From assembly GCA_949292785.1 (NCBI GenBank), contig CASFBK010000001.1, positions 186,001 through 250,000 of the forward strand: a DNA stretch of 64,000 nt. The letters are read 5' to 3'. Source of the DNA: an uncultured Eubacteriales bacterium. Its GTDB lineage: Bacteria; Bacillota; Clostridia; Lachnospirales; Lachnospiraceae. Below, in pieces: positions 16,294 through 24,518 of this stretch. The notes beneath the pieces were generated by a model. The model made no database searches. It had not been told where the DNA came from and saw only the letters and a list, made by a program, of their open reading frames with translations. Position numbers and translations under genes: made by a program. Each line of letters begins with the position of its first letter. Within the stretch, counting starts at the first letter, position 1.

Positions 16294-19134
16294 ATGTTTC
16301 GATTTGTATGGCATAAGATAAAAAACAAAAAATGGCTGAATCTTTGTCTGCTGGTGGGCGTTTCTCTTTTGATTGCGCTATTTGCCTGTCATCCGATGTT
16401 TGAAAAAGGTGCAAATAATCAGGTGCTGGAAACAGAATTTCTAAGCTATGCCGAAGAAAAAAACGAATTTCCTGCCACCATGGGAAGAGTCGGAAGCTAT
16501 GATATTTCCGAGTATCCTACGGTGCAGTCCCTGCATCAGCGATTACAGCAGTACATAGAAAAATGGACCAGCTATGTCCGTCTGGATGTGGTGGAAAAAC
16601 AGGAATATTTCAGCCTTTCCGGCGGTAATGCCGATTCCAGTCTGGGAGGGAAAAACTATTATTTGGGAATAGGTTTTCTGACAGATATGGAAGAACATAT
16701 CCAGATGGTAAGGGGAAAGAGTCTTTCGGAGGCAGAAACAGAGTCGGGTATTTTTCCGTGTATCATCAGTGAGAAGGTGATGGATGCCTATGGTCTGGTA
16801 GTGGGAGAACGACTAAGCTTTCCATATGTATTAGGAAGCAGCGGTGAACCACTACAACTTGAAATCGCAGGGGTTTGTAAGGAAAGCTCTAATCAGGATG
16901 CTTACTGGTATCACGAGCTGAGCTATTATGAAAAGCAAGTATTTGTCTCGGAAGAAACCTTTGATATTCTGATGGAAAAGTATGGACATGAAAAGGTGTC
17001 CTATGAGGAAAATCTGCTCCTTGACTATACCGGAATGAACAGTGATAATGCATCTCTTTATGCAGATTATATCCGCCAGTTCCACGAGGCAGACGCTGCT
17101 TTTACGGAAAATTTTCTGGAAACACTAGAAAACTTTGAAACAGAAAAGCGGACCATCCAAATGATGCTCTGGGCACTGGAGCTGCCATGCGTGGTGTTGC
17201 TGTTACTATTTATCTATATGGTTTCCTCCCAGATTCTCACATCGGAGGAGGGAGAAATTGCAGTGCTTCGAAGCCGCGGTGCTACCCGGCTTCAGACCGT
17301 GCGCCTGTATTTTTATCAATCCGGTATCATTTCCGGTATAGGGCTGGGAACCGGACTGTTTCTGGGATATGGAATGTGCAAGTGTGCCGCCTCTACAGAT
17401 GCCTTTTTAAGGTTTGTAAAAAAAGAGGTAAGTCTGTATCGGTTTCATTGGGAAATGCTGCTTTACGGACTGGCAGCCGGAGTGATTGCCATGCTCTTTA
17501 TGACAATTCCTGTCTGGAAACGGTCAAAGGTTACCATTGTAGAGCAAAAAGGGAAAAATATATATGTAAAGCATATTCCATTTTGGGAACGGAGCTTTCT
17601 GGATATACTTCTCGTAGCGTTGTCCGGCTATTTTTTATATAACTTTAATAAGCAGAAGGACACCTTAGCACTTAGCATCATTGCACAGGAGAGTATTGAC
17701 CCGATAATACTTTTAAATAGTTCCCTGTTTATTTTTGCCGTTGGTCTTTTATTTTTGCGGTTGTGCAGATATCTGGTGCTGTTAGTGAGCCGCGTTGGAA
17801 AAAAATACTGGGGACCTTCCATGTTTGCGTCTTTTTTACAGCTGCAGCGAACCTTTTACCGGCAGGGATTTTTGATTATATTTCTGATTATGACCATTGC
17901 CGGAGGCATCTTTGATGCAAATATGGCACGTACCATGAACAATAATATGGAAGAACGCATTGCCTATAATTCGGGGGCAGATGTTCAGTTCATGGAGAAT
18001 TGGAAACTGCAAATTGCAAAATCAAAAACAGATGAAAAATACCGTTGGGAATATACCGAACCGGATTATGGAAGCTACTCCACTCTCATAGAAGAGGGAT
18101 TGTGTGAAAGCATGACCAGAGTGATAGAGGATGATAATGTAGAACTCTCTGCAGAAGGAAAAATCATTACAGGCGCCAACCTGATGGCAATCCATACCAG
18201 AGAATTTGGCGAAACTGCAGAGTTAATGGATGGCTTAAATGACACTCACTGGTTCCATGCCTTAAATGCCCTTGCGGCCGACCCGGACGGAGTGATTCTT
18301 TCCCAAAATGCGGCAGATGCACTGGGAGTAAAGGTTGGCGATACCATCAGCTATTCCCGCTATCATCCAATTAAATCAAGGGAAAACGAGAAGATGGGAA
18401 CCGAATCAGCAACTGTATGCGCCATTGTGGACAGCTTTCCCGGCTACGAAAGATATCGCTATGAAGAAAAGGGAGAAGAAAATGAAAAAGAAAAAATAGA
18501 AGAACAGGAAAATTATCTTATAGTAGCAAATTATGCTACTGTTGTCAGTGAGTTTCAACTAACACCATACCATATCTGGATGCGGCTTTCTAAAAATGCA
18601 ACGAGTGAAGAAATAATGGAGTATTTGAGGAAACAGGAAATTGAGCCCTTAGAATGGCAGTCTGCACAGGAGCAGATTACCCAAAACAGAAATTCTGCCA
18701 TGGTGCAGGTGACAAATGGAATGTTTACCCTAAGCTTTGTGATATCACTGGTCATATGCTCGGTGGGATTTTTGATTTACTGGATTATGTCCATCAAGAA
18801 CCGGGAACTGCTCTTTGGAATTTACCGTGCTATGGGAATGAGTATGAGGGAAATATATGGAATGTTAATTAACGAACAGATTTTTAGTTCCATTCTTGCT
18901 ATTTTGGCAGGCGGCGGAATCGGAGCATTAAGCACATGGCTGTTTGTACGGCTGATGGCATTGGTTTATTTACCGAAAAAACATAATATTCCTATTCACA
19001 TCTATATTTATGCATCGGATTTAGTAAAACTGGCAGTGGTAGTGCTTGCGGTAGTTTTCTTGTGCTACGTGATATTATGTGTGTTACTGCGAAAAATGAA
19101 GATTGCACAGGCGCTTCGTCTTGGAGAGGATTAG
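16294..19134 (+). CDS. Large FtsX/MacB-type ABC transporter permease
   Basis: 946-residue permease with about ten membrane segments: one near residues 14-31, then a large extracytoplasmic domain (about 32-285), a first FtsX-type set of three (about 290-415), more segments around 435-560, a second large extracytoplasmic domain (about 570-800) and a second FtsX set of three (about 809-940). This duplicated layout is that of the large (about 800-1100 residue) permeases of LolCDE/MacB relatives that need no second permease subunit. SRGATRLQTVR and YRAMGMSMREIYG are the cytosolic coupling motifs after each set. AGGAGG precedes the ATG. Likely works with the following ATPases and the two adaptor lipoproteins; substrate unknown. 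Confidence 0.9.
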   Translation: MFRFVWHKIKNKKWLNLCLLVGVSLLIALFACHPMFEKGANNQVLETEFLSYAEEKNEFPATMGRVGSYDISEYPTVQSLHQRLQQYIEKWTSYVRLDVVEKQEYFSLSGGNADSSLGGKNYYLGIGFLTDMEEHIQMVRGKSLSEAETESGIFPCIISEKVMDAYGLVVGERLSFPYVLGSSGEPLQLEIAGVCKESSNQDAYWYHELSYYEKQVFVSEETFDILMEKYGHEKVSYEENLLLDYTGMNSDNASLYADYIRQFHEADAAFTENFLETLENFETEKRTIQMMLWALELPCVVLLLLFIYMVSSQILTSEEGEIAVLRSRGATRLQTVRLYFYQSGIISGIGLGTGLFLGYGMCKCAASTDAFLRFVKKEVSLYRFHWEMLLYGLAAGVIAMLFMTIPVWKRSKVTIVEQKGKNIYVKHIPFWERSFLDILLVALSGYFLYNFNKQKDTLALSIIAQESIDPIILLNSSLFIFAVGLLFLRLCRYLVLLVSRVGKKYWGPSMFASFLQLQRTFYRQGFLIIFLIMTIAGGIFDANMARTMNNNMEERIAYNSGADVQFMENWKLQIAKSKTDEKYRWEYTEPDYGSYSTLIEEGLCESMTRVIEDDNVELSAEGKIITGANLMAIHTREFGETAELMDGLNDTHWFHALNALAADPDGVILSQNAADALGVKVGDTISYSRYHPIKSRENEKMGTESATVCAIVDSFPGYERYRYEEKGEENEKEKIEEQENYLIVANYATVVSEFQLTPYHIWMRLSKNATSEEIMEYLRKQEIEPLEWQSAQEQITQNRNSAMVQVTNGMFTLSFVISLVICSVGFLIYWIMSIKNRELLFGIYRAMGMSMREIYGMLINEQIFSSILAILAGGGIGALSTWLFVRLMALVYLPKKHNIPIHIYIYASDLVKLAVVVLAVVFLCYVILCVLLRKMKIAQALRLGED

Positions 19135-19147
19135 GAGGAAAGAATAC

Positions 19148-19819
19148 ATGGACATTGCAATACATACCAGTAGAGTAAACAAATATTTTGGAACCGGAAA
19201 TGGAAGAGTACATGCCCTGAAAAATGTTTCTCTGGATATTGGTGCAGGAACACTTACCATATTAAAAGGACGTTCCGGTTCCGGTAAGACTACACTTTTG
19301 AATGTATTAAGTGCTCTGGATATGCCGGATGATGGAATAGTAGAATTTCTCGGAGAAGATATACATTCCTTTTCCGAACGGAAAAAGGAAAAGCTGCGCC
19401 GCTATCAGATGGGATTTGTATTCCAGTCCATTGCTCTGATTCCTGTGATGACAGCCTTTGAAAACGTAGACTTTGCCCTGCGTCTGGCTGGTTATGAGGA
19501 GGACCGTAAGAAACGTGTAAATGAGGTTTTGGGAAGAGTAGGGTTGTCAAAGCGTATGGAACATATGGTAAATCAGTTGTCCGGAGGAGAACAGCAGCGT
19601 GTGGCGATTGCCCGGGCAGTAGCCCATAAGCCGAAAGTGGTTTTTGCAGATGAACCTACCGGGGCATTGGACACCGCTTCCGGACTTGCGGTCATGCAGT
19701 TATTTCGTGAACTGGTGGAAGCGGAAGGAATTACCATTGTGATGACAACACATGACCCAAATCTGATGGAGCTTGGGGATGCGGTTTATGAAATAGCAGA
19801 TGGGAGGCTGGTAAAATGA
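19148..19819 (+). CDS. ABC transporter ATP-binding protein (LolD/MacB type), first
   Basis: Nucleotide-binding subunit of 223 residues with Walker A GRSGSGKTT, Q-loop region FVFQSIALIPVMTA, signature LSGGEQQRV, Walker B VVFADEPTG and switch His in TTHDP, all intact. Closest in type to the LolD/FtsE/MacB group. The ATG at 19148 follows AGGAGGA (19133-19139); an upstream ATG at 19103 lies inside the permease gene and has no RBS. It overlaps the second ATPase gene by 4 nt (ATGA). With the second ATPase it can form a heterodimer for the single permease. Confidence 0.93.
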   Translation: MDIAIHTSRVNKYFGTGNGRVHALKNVSLDIGAGTLTILKGRSGSGKTTLLNVLSALDMPDDGIVEFLGEDIHSFSERKKEKLRRYQMGFVFQSIALIPVMTAFENVDFALRLAGYEEDRKKRVNEVLGRVGLSKRMEHMVNQLSGGEQQRVAIARAVAHKPKVVFADEPTGALDTASGLAVMQLFRELVEAEGITIVMTTHDPNLMELGDAVYEIADGRLVK

Positions 19820-20721
19820 TATGCTGTGACGGACTGGTAAAAATTTATATGACAGATAACCGAAAGGTGATGGCGCTGGAGGGGCTGGACCTGACCATTG
19901 CTGATGGAGAAATGATGGCGATTATAGGAAAGTCCGGCAGTGGAAAATCTACGTTGCTTCATATCATAGGCGGGTTGGAGTCTCCAACCGCCGGAAGCCT
20001 GTTAATAGATGGAAGAGATATTTCTACCATGAAAGAAAAGGAGATGGTAGAATATCGCAGAAACACCATCGGCTTTGTATGGCAGAAAAGTGCCCGTAAC
20101 CTTTTTCCCTATATGACAGCGCTCCAAAATGTAGAAACCCCCATGTGCTTTGGAAAAGGAAAAACAGCGGAGTATCGGAAACGTGCCAAAGAACTATTGG
20201 CGGCGGTTGGAATGGAACAGCATGCCCACAAGTTTCCGCGTCAGTTGTCCGGAGGAGAACAGCAGCGAGTAGCCATTGCTGCGGCATTGGCAAATAAACC
20301 TTCTATCTTGCTGGCGGATGAACCCACCGGAGCAGTAGATACCAAAACGGCAGACCAGATTTTTCATTTATTTCATGAACTGAACTGTAGCATGGGAATT
20401 ACCATTATCATCGTAACTCATGATTTGTCGCTGGCAGACCGGGTAGACCGTACGGTAATGATTTCAGATGGCAAAATCAGTACGGAGAAAATACGAAAGG
20501 AATCCAGAGCAGATGTGTTAAGAAAGGCGCAGGAAGCAGACTTCCGCACACTGAGCCCACAGAGTAATGAAACTCATGAGGAATATTCCGTTATGGACAA
20601 GGCGCACCGTCTGCAGCTCAGCGAAGAGGTTTTAGAGGAAGCCGGTATAGACTCCGATAAAGTAAAGGTAGAGGTAGTAGATGGCAGGATAGTTATCAGT
20701 AAGCCGGAAGCGGGAGAATAG
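19816..20721 (+). CDS. ABC transporter ATP-binding protein with C-terminal AbrB/SpoVT-like domain
   Basis: 301 residues. Residues 1-225 are a complete ATPase: Walker A GKSGSGKST, signature LSGGEQQRV, Walker B ILLADEPTG, switch VTHDL. After a charged linker (about 226-255) residues 259-301 read as RLQLSEEVLEEAGI then KVKVEVVDGRIVIS, which matches the swapped-hairpin AbrB/MazE/SpoVT pattern (short strand, helix, two strands with DG turn). This domain normally binds DNA or dimerises. Here it may dimerise the ATPase or sense state; function is inference. Start overlaps the previous stop. A terminator begins inside its last codons. Confidence 0.9.
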   Translation: MICCDGLVKIYMTDNRKVMALEGLDLTIADGEMMAIIGKSGSGKSTLLHIIGGLESPTAGSLLIDGRDISTMKEKEMVEYRRNTIGFVWQKSARNLFPYMTALQNVETPMCFGKGKTAEYRKRAKELLAAVGMEQHAHKFPRQLSGGEQQRVAIAAALANKPSILLADEPTGAVDTKTADQIFHLFHELNCSMGITIIIVTHDLSLADRVDRTVMISDGKISTEKIRKESRADVLRKAQEADFRTLSPQSNETHEEYSVMDKAHRLQLSEEVLEEAGIDSDKVKVEVVDGRIVISKPEAGE

Positions 20722-20737
20722 AATACTCCCGCTTTTT
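20708..20737 (+). terminator. Rho-independent terminator of the efflux operon
   Basis: AGCGGGAG (20709-20716) pairs with CTCCCGCT (20726-20733), then a T run to 20737. The stem includes the last codons of the ATPase gene. It lies just before the end of the convergent MATE gene. Confidence 0.85.
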
Positions 20738-20740
20738 CTA

Positions 20741-22072
20741 CTAGGCATAATGATATTTATTCTTGTTCAAGCCAAAGAAAATCAATGTAAAAATCAATGC
20801 CAGTACCTCGGCAACTACGATTGCAAGCCAGATACCGTCTATGCCAAGCAATATCGGCAGGATAAGAACTACAGAAACCTGAAATACAAGTGTTCTTAAG
20901 AAAGAAATCGTTGCGGATATCACACCGTTTCCCAGAGCAGTAAAGAATGCAGAACCCCAGACGTTGATTCCCATAACAACAAAAGCAAGAGAATATAAAC
21001 GGAACCCGTGGCAGGTCATGGCAAATAACTCTGCATCATAGCTTGCAAAAATTGTTACCAGCGGTACATTCAGGAGTTCTGCCAATACGGTCAATATCAC
21101 TCCTGTGCCGCTTACCAGAGTGAGACTTTTACGAAACAGATTTTTCAACTCATCATGGTTTGCTGCTCCATAGTGATAGCCGATAATTGGCGCACTGCCG
21201 ATAGAATATCCGAAAAAGATAGCCATAAAAACAAAGTTCACATACATAATAATTCCATATGCTGCAACACCATTTTCTCCTGCAAGCTTCATAAGCTGGA
21301 AATTATACAGGATATTTACCAGTGAAGTGGAGAGATTGGTAACCATTTCAGAAGCGCCATTTCCAAAGGTCTTTCTTAGGATTTTTCCTTCGAAACGGGT
21401 TTTCGTAAGCTGCAATAAACTATCATTTTTTCTCGCAAAATAGATGAGAGGGACAAATCCGCCCACCACCTGCCCGATTCCTGTTGCAATAGCGGCACCT
21501 GCAAGTCCCCAATGAAAAACTGCGATAAAAAGAAAATCCAGTACCACATTGGTTATTCCTGCAAGCAGAGACATTTTAAGGCTCAAGGAAGGTTTCTCTG
21601 CAGTTACAAAAAAGCTCTGGAACATATTTTGCAATACAAAAGCAGTTAATGCAAAAAATAATAGCCGGCTGTAAATCACACAGTTTTCCAGTAATTCTCC
21701 GGTAGCACCCAATGCGATGGCAATGGGACGTGCAAAGAAAAAACCGATGATGGATAACAATATACTTAATATAACTGCAAAATAAACAAGCATGGAAAAA
21801 TATCGGTTTGCATCCTTTTGCTTTCCTGCTCCTAACGTCATAGAGACAATAGCACTTCCGCCTGTACCAATCATGGTTCCTACGGTACCAAGGGCCATGC
21901 ATACAGGCATAATCAGGTTCACCGCAGCAAAGGGAGTCTTTCCTACATAATTCGATACGAAAAATCCGTCTACAATGCTGTAAAGTGATGTACAAATCAT
22001 CATCAAAATAGGAGATATTACAAAGCGAAGCAGTCTTTTATAAGTAAAGTGGTCTGATAATTGTATTCTCAT
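20741..22072 (-). CDS. MATE family multidrug/cation efflux transporter
   Basis: 443-residue membrane protein with twelve hydrophobic segments in two related halves, typical of MATE exporters (Na+ or H+ coupled). N-terminal features such as SIVDGFFVSNYVGKTPFAAVNLIMP and the corresponding SIGSAPIIGYHYGA of the second half are characteristic. GAGGT precedes the ATG. It lies 31 nt before a MarR gene on the same strand, with a strong promoter and operator further upstream, so regulator and pump should be cotranscribed. Substrate unknown. Confidence 0.92.
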   Translation of the reverse strand: MRIQLSDHFTYKRLLRFVISPILMMICTSLYSIVDGFFVSNYVGKTPFAAVNLIMPVCMALGTVGTMIGTGGSAIVSMTLGAGKQKDANRYFSMLVYFAVILSILLSIIGFFFARPIAIALGATGELLENCVIYSRLLFFALTAFVLQNMFQSFFVTAEKPSLSLKMSLLAGITNVVLDFLFIAVFHWGLAGAAIATGIGQVVGGFVPLIYFARKNDSLLQLTKTRFEGKILRKTFGNGASEMVTNLSTSLVNILYNFQLMKLAGENGVAAYGIIMYVNFVFMAIFFGYSIGSAPIIGYHYGAANHDELKNLFRKSLTLVSGTGVILTVLAELLNVPLVTIFASYDAELFAMTCHGFRLYSLAFVVMGINVWGSAFFTALGNGVISATISFLRTLVFQVSVVLILPILLGIDGIWLAIVVAEVLALIFTLIFFGLNKNKYHYA

Positions 22073-22103
22073 ATTTATTACCTCGTAATGTATTCTTACA
22101 TTT

Positions 22104-22541
22104 TTATATAGTATGGTTTATTTCTTCCTGAAAAAGCTGAATATATTTTCTGATGAGCCGGAGAAGCTCATGGCTTTCAACAGGTGTCATTTTAGAAAAA
22201 ACAGTATCCTCCATTTTCATGACCGGAATAATTTTGTCCTTCACAAGCTGTTGCCCGGTAGTAGTTAAATGGATGTGCTTATCCCGCCTGTTTCCCTGTA
22301 TCAGAGAAATATAGCCCTTTGACATTAAATTCTGTATGGAAGAATTAATCGTCTGTCTGCTGAAAGAATAGTGTTCTGCAATGTCCTTTTGCAGACAGCC
22401 ATCGCCTAATTCCACGATTGCATACAGGATGTAAAAGGCACTGTCAGACATTCCGGCCTTTATTGCAAGGTCATGGTACAAACCATCCCATTTTCGATAT
22501 AAAAAATTGAATTCTTTTAATTCGTCGCCTAGTTGATACAT
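22104..22541 (-). CDS. MarR-family transcriptional regulator
   Basis: 145 residues counted from the ATG at 22541, chosen because GGAGGTG lies 8 nt upstream; an in-frame codon at 22583 would add 14 residues read through the operator. Winged-helix core: LQKDIAEHYSFSRQTINSSIQNLMSKGYISL (helix-turn-helix at about residues 48-75) and wing GNRRDKHIHLTTTG, followed by dimerisation helices. First gene of an operon with the MATE exporter and almost certainly a repressor of it; two inverted repeats flank and fill its own promoter. No conserved Cys typical of OhrR peroxide sensors stands out, so an organic effector is more likely. Confidence 0.92.
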   Translation of the reverse strand: MYQLGDELKEFNFLYRKWDGLYHDLAIKAGMSDSAFYILYAIVELGDGCLQKDIAEHYSFSRQTINSSIQNLMSKGYISLIQGNRRDKHIHLTTTGQQLVKDKIIPVMKMEDTVFSKMTPVESHELLRLIRKYIQLFQEEINHTI

Positions 22542-22568
22542 CAATATTTCACCTCCGTTTGTCCATAA

Positions 22569-22617
22569 TCCGATTTCGGACAAATGGTATTATAATCTGA
22601 TTTCGGATTTATGTCAA
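22569..22617 (-). promoter_or_regulatory. Consensus promoter with two MarR-type operators
   Basis: On the minus strand TTGACA (22612-22617) and TATAAT (22589-22594) are separated by exactly 17 nt. An inverted repeat with arms TCTGA/TCGGA around TT (22596-22607) fills the spacer; a second, perfect one with arms TCCGA/TCGGA (22569-22580) sits at the expected transcription start region. Their centres are 27 nt apart. The layout is that of an autorepressed MarR operon. Confidence 0.8.
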
Positions 22618-22685
22618 TAAGAAGTTGAGGAAAAATATTAATGGAAAAAAGCGTGGTATCGTTCACGAATTGTCTTAGAAAAAAA

Positions 22686-22714
22686 TTGCAAAATTCAAGG
22701 CGATACAGTATACT
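22686..22714 (+). promoter_or_regulatory. Putative promoter of the epimerase gene
   Basis: TTGCAA (22686-22691), 17-nt spacer, TATACT (22709-22714). It is divergent from the MarR promoter, about 70 nt away, and about 80 nt before the chosen ATG. Confidence 0.55.
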
Positions 22715-22793
22715 TTTTTATAAGTGTATAGGTAATAAAAAAGAGGGGCGTATGATTTGTCACCAAAATGAATCAATAATAGGAGAAGAGCAT

Positions 22794-23708
22794 ATGAAAA
22801 ATCTATTAGTTACCGGTGGAACTGTTTTTGTAAGTAGATTTGTGGCAGAATATTTTGCCAAAAAGGGACACCATGTTTTTGTTTTAAATCGAAACCATCA
22901 TCCCCAGCCGGAAAATGTCACCCTGATTGAAGGTGACAGAAACCAGCTTGGTGACAAACTGAAACAATACCATTTTGATGCGGTTCTGGACATTACGGCT
23001 TACACAAAATCAGATGTAGAAAATCTTGTGAAGGCACTCGCCCCTGTGAAGCAATATATTTTTATCAGCTCCAGCGCAGTTTATCCCGAAACCCTACCAC
23101 AGCCTTTCACGGAGGAACAGCCCTGCGGTCCAAACACCATATGGGGAGACTACGGAACCAATAAAATCGAAGCCGAAAAGTGGCTGACAGAAGCACTGCC
23201 ACAAGCATACATATTAAGACCGCCATACCTCTATGGTCCAATGCAAAACATTTATCGTGAGCCATTTGTTTTCGAATGTGCAGAGCAGAACAGATCCTTT
23301 TATCTGCCAAAGGATGGACATATGCCGTTACAATTTTTCCATGTAGAAGATTTGTGCAGATTCATGGAAATTCTCTTAGAAAAAGAACCGGAAAACCATA
23401 TCTTCAACGTAGGAAACCGTGATATCGTAGATATCAGAGAATGGGTGAACTTGTGTTACAAAGTTGTCGGAAAAACACCGGAGTTCATTTCCGTAGATGA
23501 AACTCATCCCCAGCGAAGCTATTTCTGTTTCCATGACTATGCATACGAGCTGGATGTGGAAAAGCAATATGCGCTGATGCCGGAAACAAAGCCATTGTAC
23601 GAAGGTCTGAAGGAATCCTATGAGTGGTATCAGGCGCACAGGGAATCCGTAAATCGCAGACCATATTTAGAGTATATCAAGGAGAAAGTAGAACATCAGA
23701 AATCCTAA
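22794..23708 (+). CDS. NAD-dependent epimerase/dehydratase family protein
   Basis: Short-chain dehydrogenase of the extended type, 304 residues. Nucleotide-binding glycine motif NLLVTGGTVFVSR at the N terminus, in place of the usual TGGTGFVG: the second glycine position is Val and the third is Ser. The catalytic Ser/Tyr/Lys are visible as SSSAVYP and YGTNKIEAE. The ATG at 22794 follows AGGAGAAG; an upstream in-frame ATG at 22641 precedes the promoter and is not used. Substrate unknown; probably a nucleotide sugar or a small carbonyl compound. It stands alone, with no polysaccharide genes nearby. Confidence 0.85.
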   Translation: MKNLLVTGGTVFVSRFVAEYFAKKGHHVFVLNRNHHPQPENVTLIEGDRNQLGDKLKQYHFDAVLDITAYTKSDVENLVKALAPVKQYIFISSSAVYPETLPQPFTEEQPCGPNTIWGDYGTNKIEAEKWLTEALPQAYILRPPYLYGPMQNIYREPFVFECAEQNRSFYLPKDGHMPLQFFHVEDLCRFMEILLEKEPENHIFNVGNRDIVDIREWVNLCYKVVGKTPEFISVDETHPQRSYFCFHDYAYELDVEKQYALMPETKPLYEGLKESYEWYQAHRESVNRRPYLEYIKEKVEHQKS

Positions 23709-23727
23709 CATCAGCAGGCTGCATAAT

Positions 23728-23756
23728 TTGACATGAGGATAGGTTCTGTGTAGAAT
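23728..23756 (+). promoter_or_regulatory. Promoter of the HAD/YgiQ/RluA gene group
   Basis: TTGACA (23728-23733), 17-nt spacer, TAGAAT (23751-23756), 30 nt before the HAD gene start. Confidence 0.7.
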
Positions 23757-23786
23757 GATATAAAAGAAAAAGGAGTATTCCAAACC

Positions 23787-24503
23787 ATGTTACAAAACAC
23801 TCAGGCAATTATTTTTGATTTAGATGGAACCTTAGTCGATTCTATGTGGCTATGGAACGATATTGATATAGAATTTTTAGAAGCAAGAGGACTTACCCTG
23901 CCGGAGACCTATCAGCACGACATTGAAGGCATGAGCTTCACCGAAACTGCCATCTATACCAAGGAGCTGTTCCGGCTTCCCGAAAGCGTTGACGAATTAA
24001 AAACCATATGGAACCGGATGGCAATCGAAAAATACACCTACGAGGTTCCCTTCAAGCCCGGTGCAGAAAAATTTTTGCGGTATTGCAAAGGGCAAAGAAT
24101 TGCTATGGGAATCGCTACCAGCAATTCCAGAGAACTGGTCAATGCGGTAGTTCAGGCATTGCAGCTCGATAATTATATTCAGGAAATCGTAACCTCCTGC
24201 GAGGTAGAAAAAGGTAAGCCTGCACCGGATGTATACCTGGAAGCAGCCAAACGCTTAGGAATATCGCCGGAGCACTGCCTTGTATTTGAAGATGTTCCAA
24301 TGGGAATTCTTGCAGGAAAGAATGCAGGAATGAGAGTGTGTGCAGTAGAAGATGCATTTTCGGAAGATAAGCAGGCAGAAAAACGAAGATTAGCAGATTA
24401 CTATATTTCCAGCTATGAACAGGTGTTAAATCATACATACGAGATGCAAGCTTCCACAAAGCTTACACAAATCCCACAGCAGAAATGCATACGTCAGGCT
24501 TAA
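23787..24503 (+). CDS. HAD-family hydrolase (beta-phosphoglucomutase-like)
   Basis: Phosphatase or phosphomutase of HAD subfamily IA, 238 residues. Motif I DLDGTLVDSMW near residue 11, motif II MGIATSNSR, motif III GKPAPDVYLEAA and motif IV VFEDVPMGILAGKNAG are all present, with an alpha-helical cap between I and II. The substrate is not deducible; close relatives hydrolyse sugar phosphates or nucleotides. The ygiQ-like gene follows after 15 nt, suggesting one operon. Confidence 0.9.
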   Translation: MLQNTQAIIFDLDGTLVDSMWLWNDIDIEFLEARGLTLPETYQHDIEGMSFTETAIYTKELFRLPESVDELKTIWNRMAIEKYTYEVPFKPGAEKFLRYCKGQRIAMGIATSNSRELVNAVVQALQLDNYIQEIVTSCEVEKGKPAPDVYLEAAKRLGISPEHCLVFEDVPMGILAGKNAGMRVCAVEDAFSEDKQAEKRRLADYYISSYEQVLNHTYEMQASTKLTQIPQQKCIRQA

Positions 24504-24518
24504 AGACAGGAGACAGAA

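Noticed and set aside
17187-17642. 151-codon open frame inside the permease gene
   Set aside because: It lies in another frame of a strongly supported membrane-protein gene, has no RBS, and its composition is not protein-like.
22641-22793. N-terminal 51-residue extension of the epimerase
   Set aside because: The extension would start before the promoter and lacks an RBS; the Rossmann fold begins directly after the ATG at 22794.
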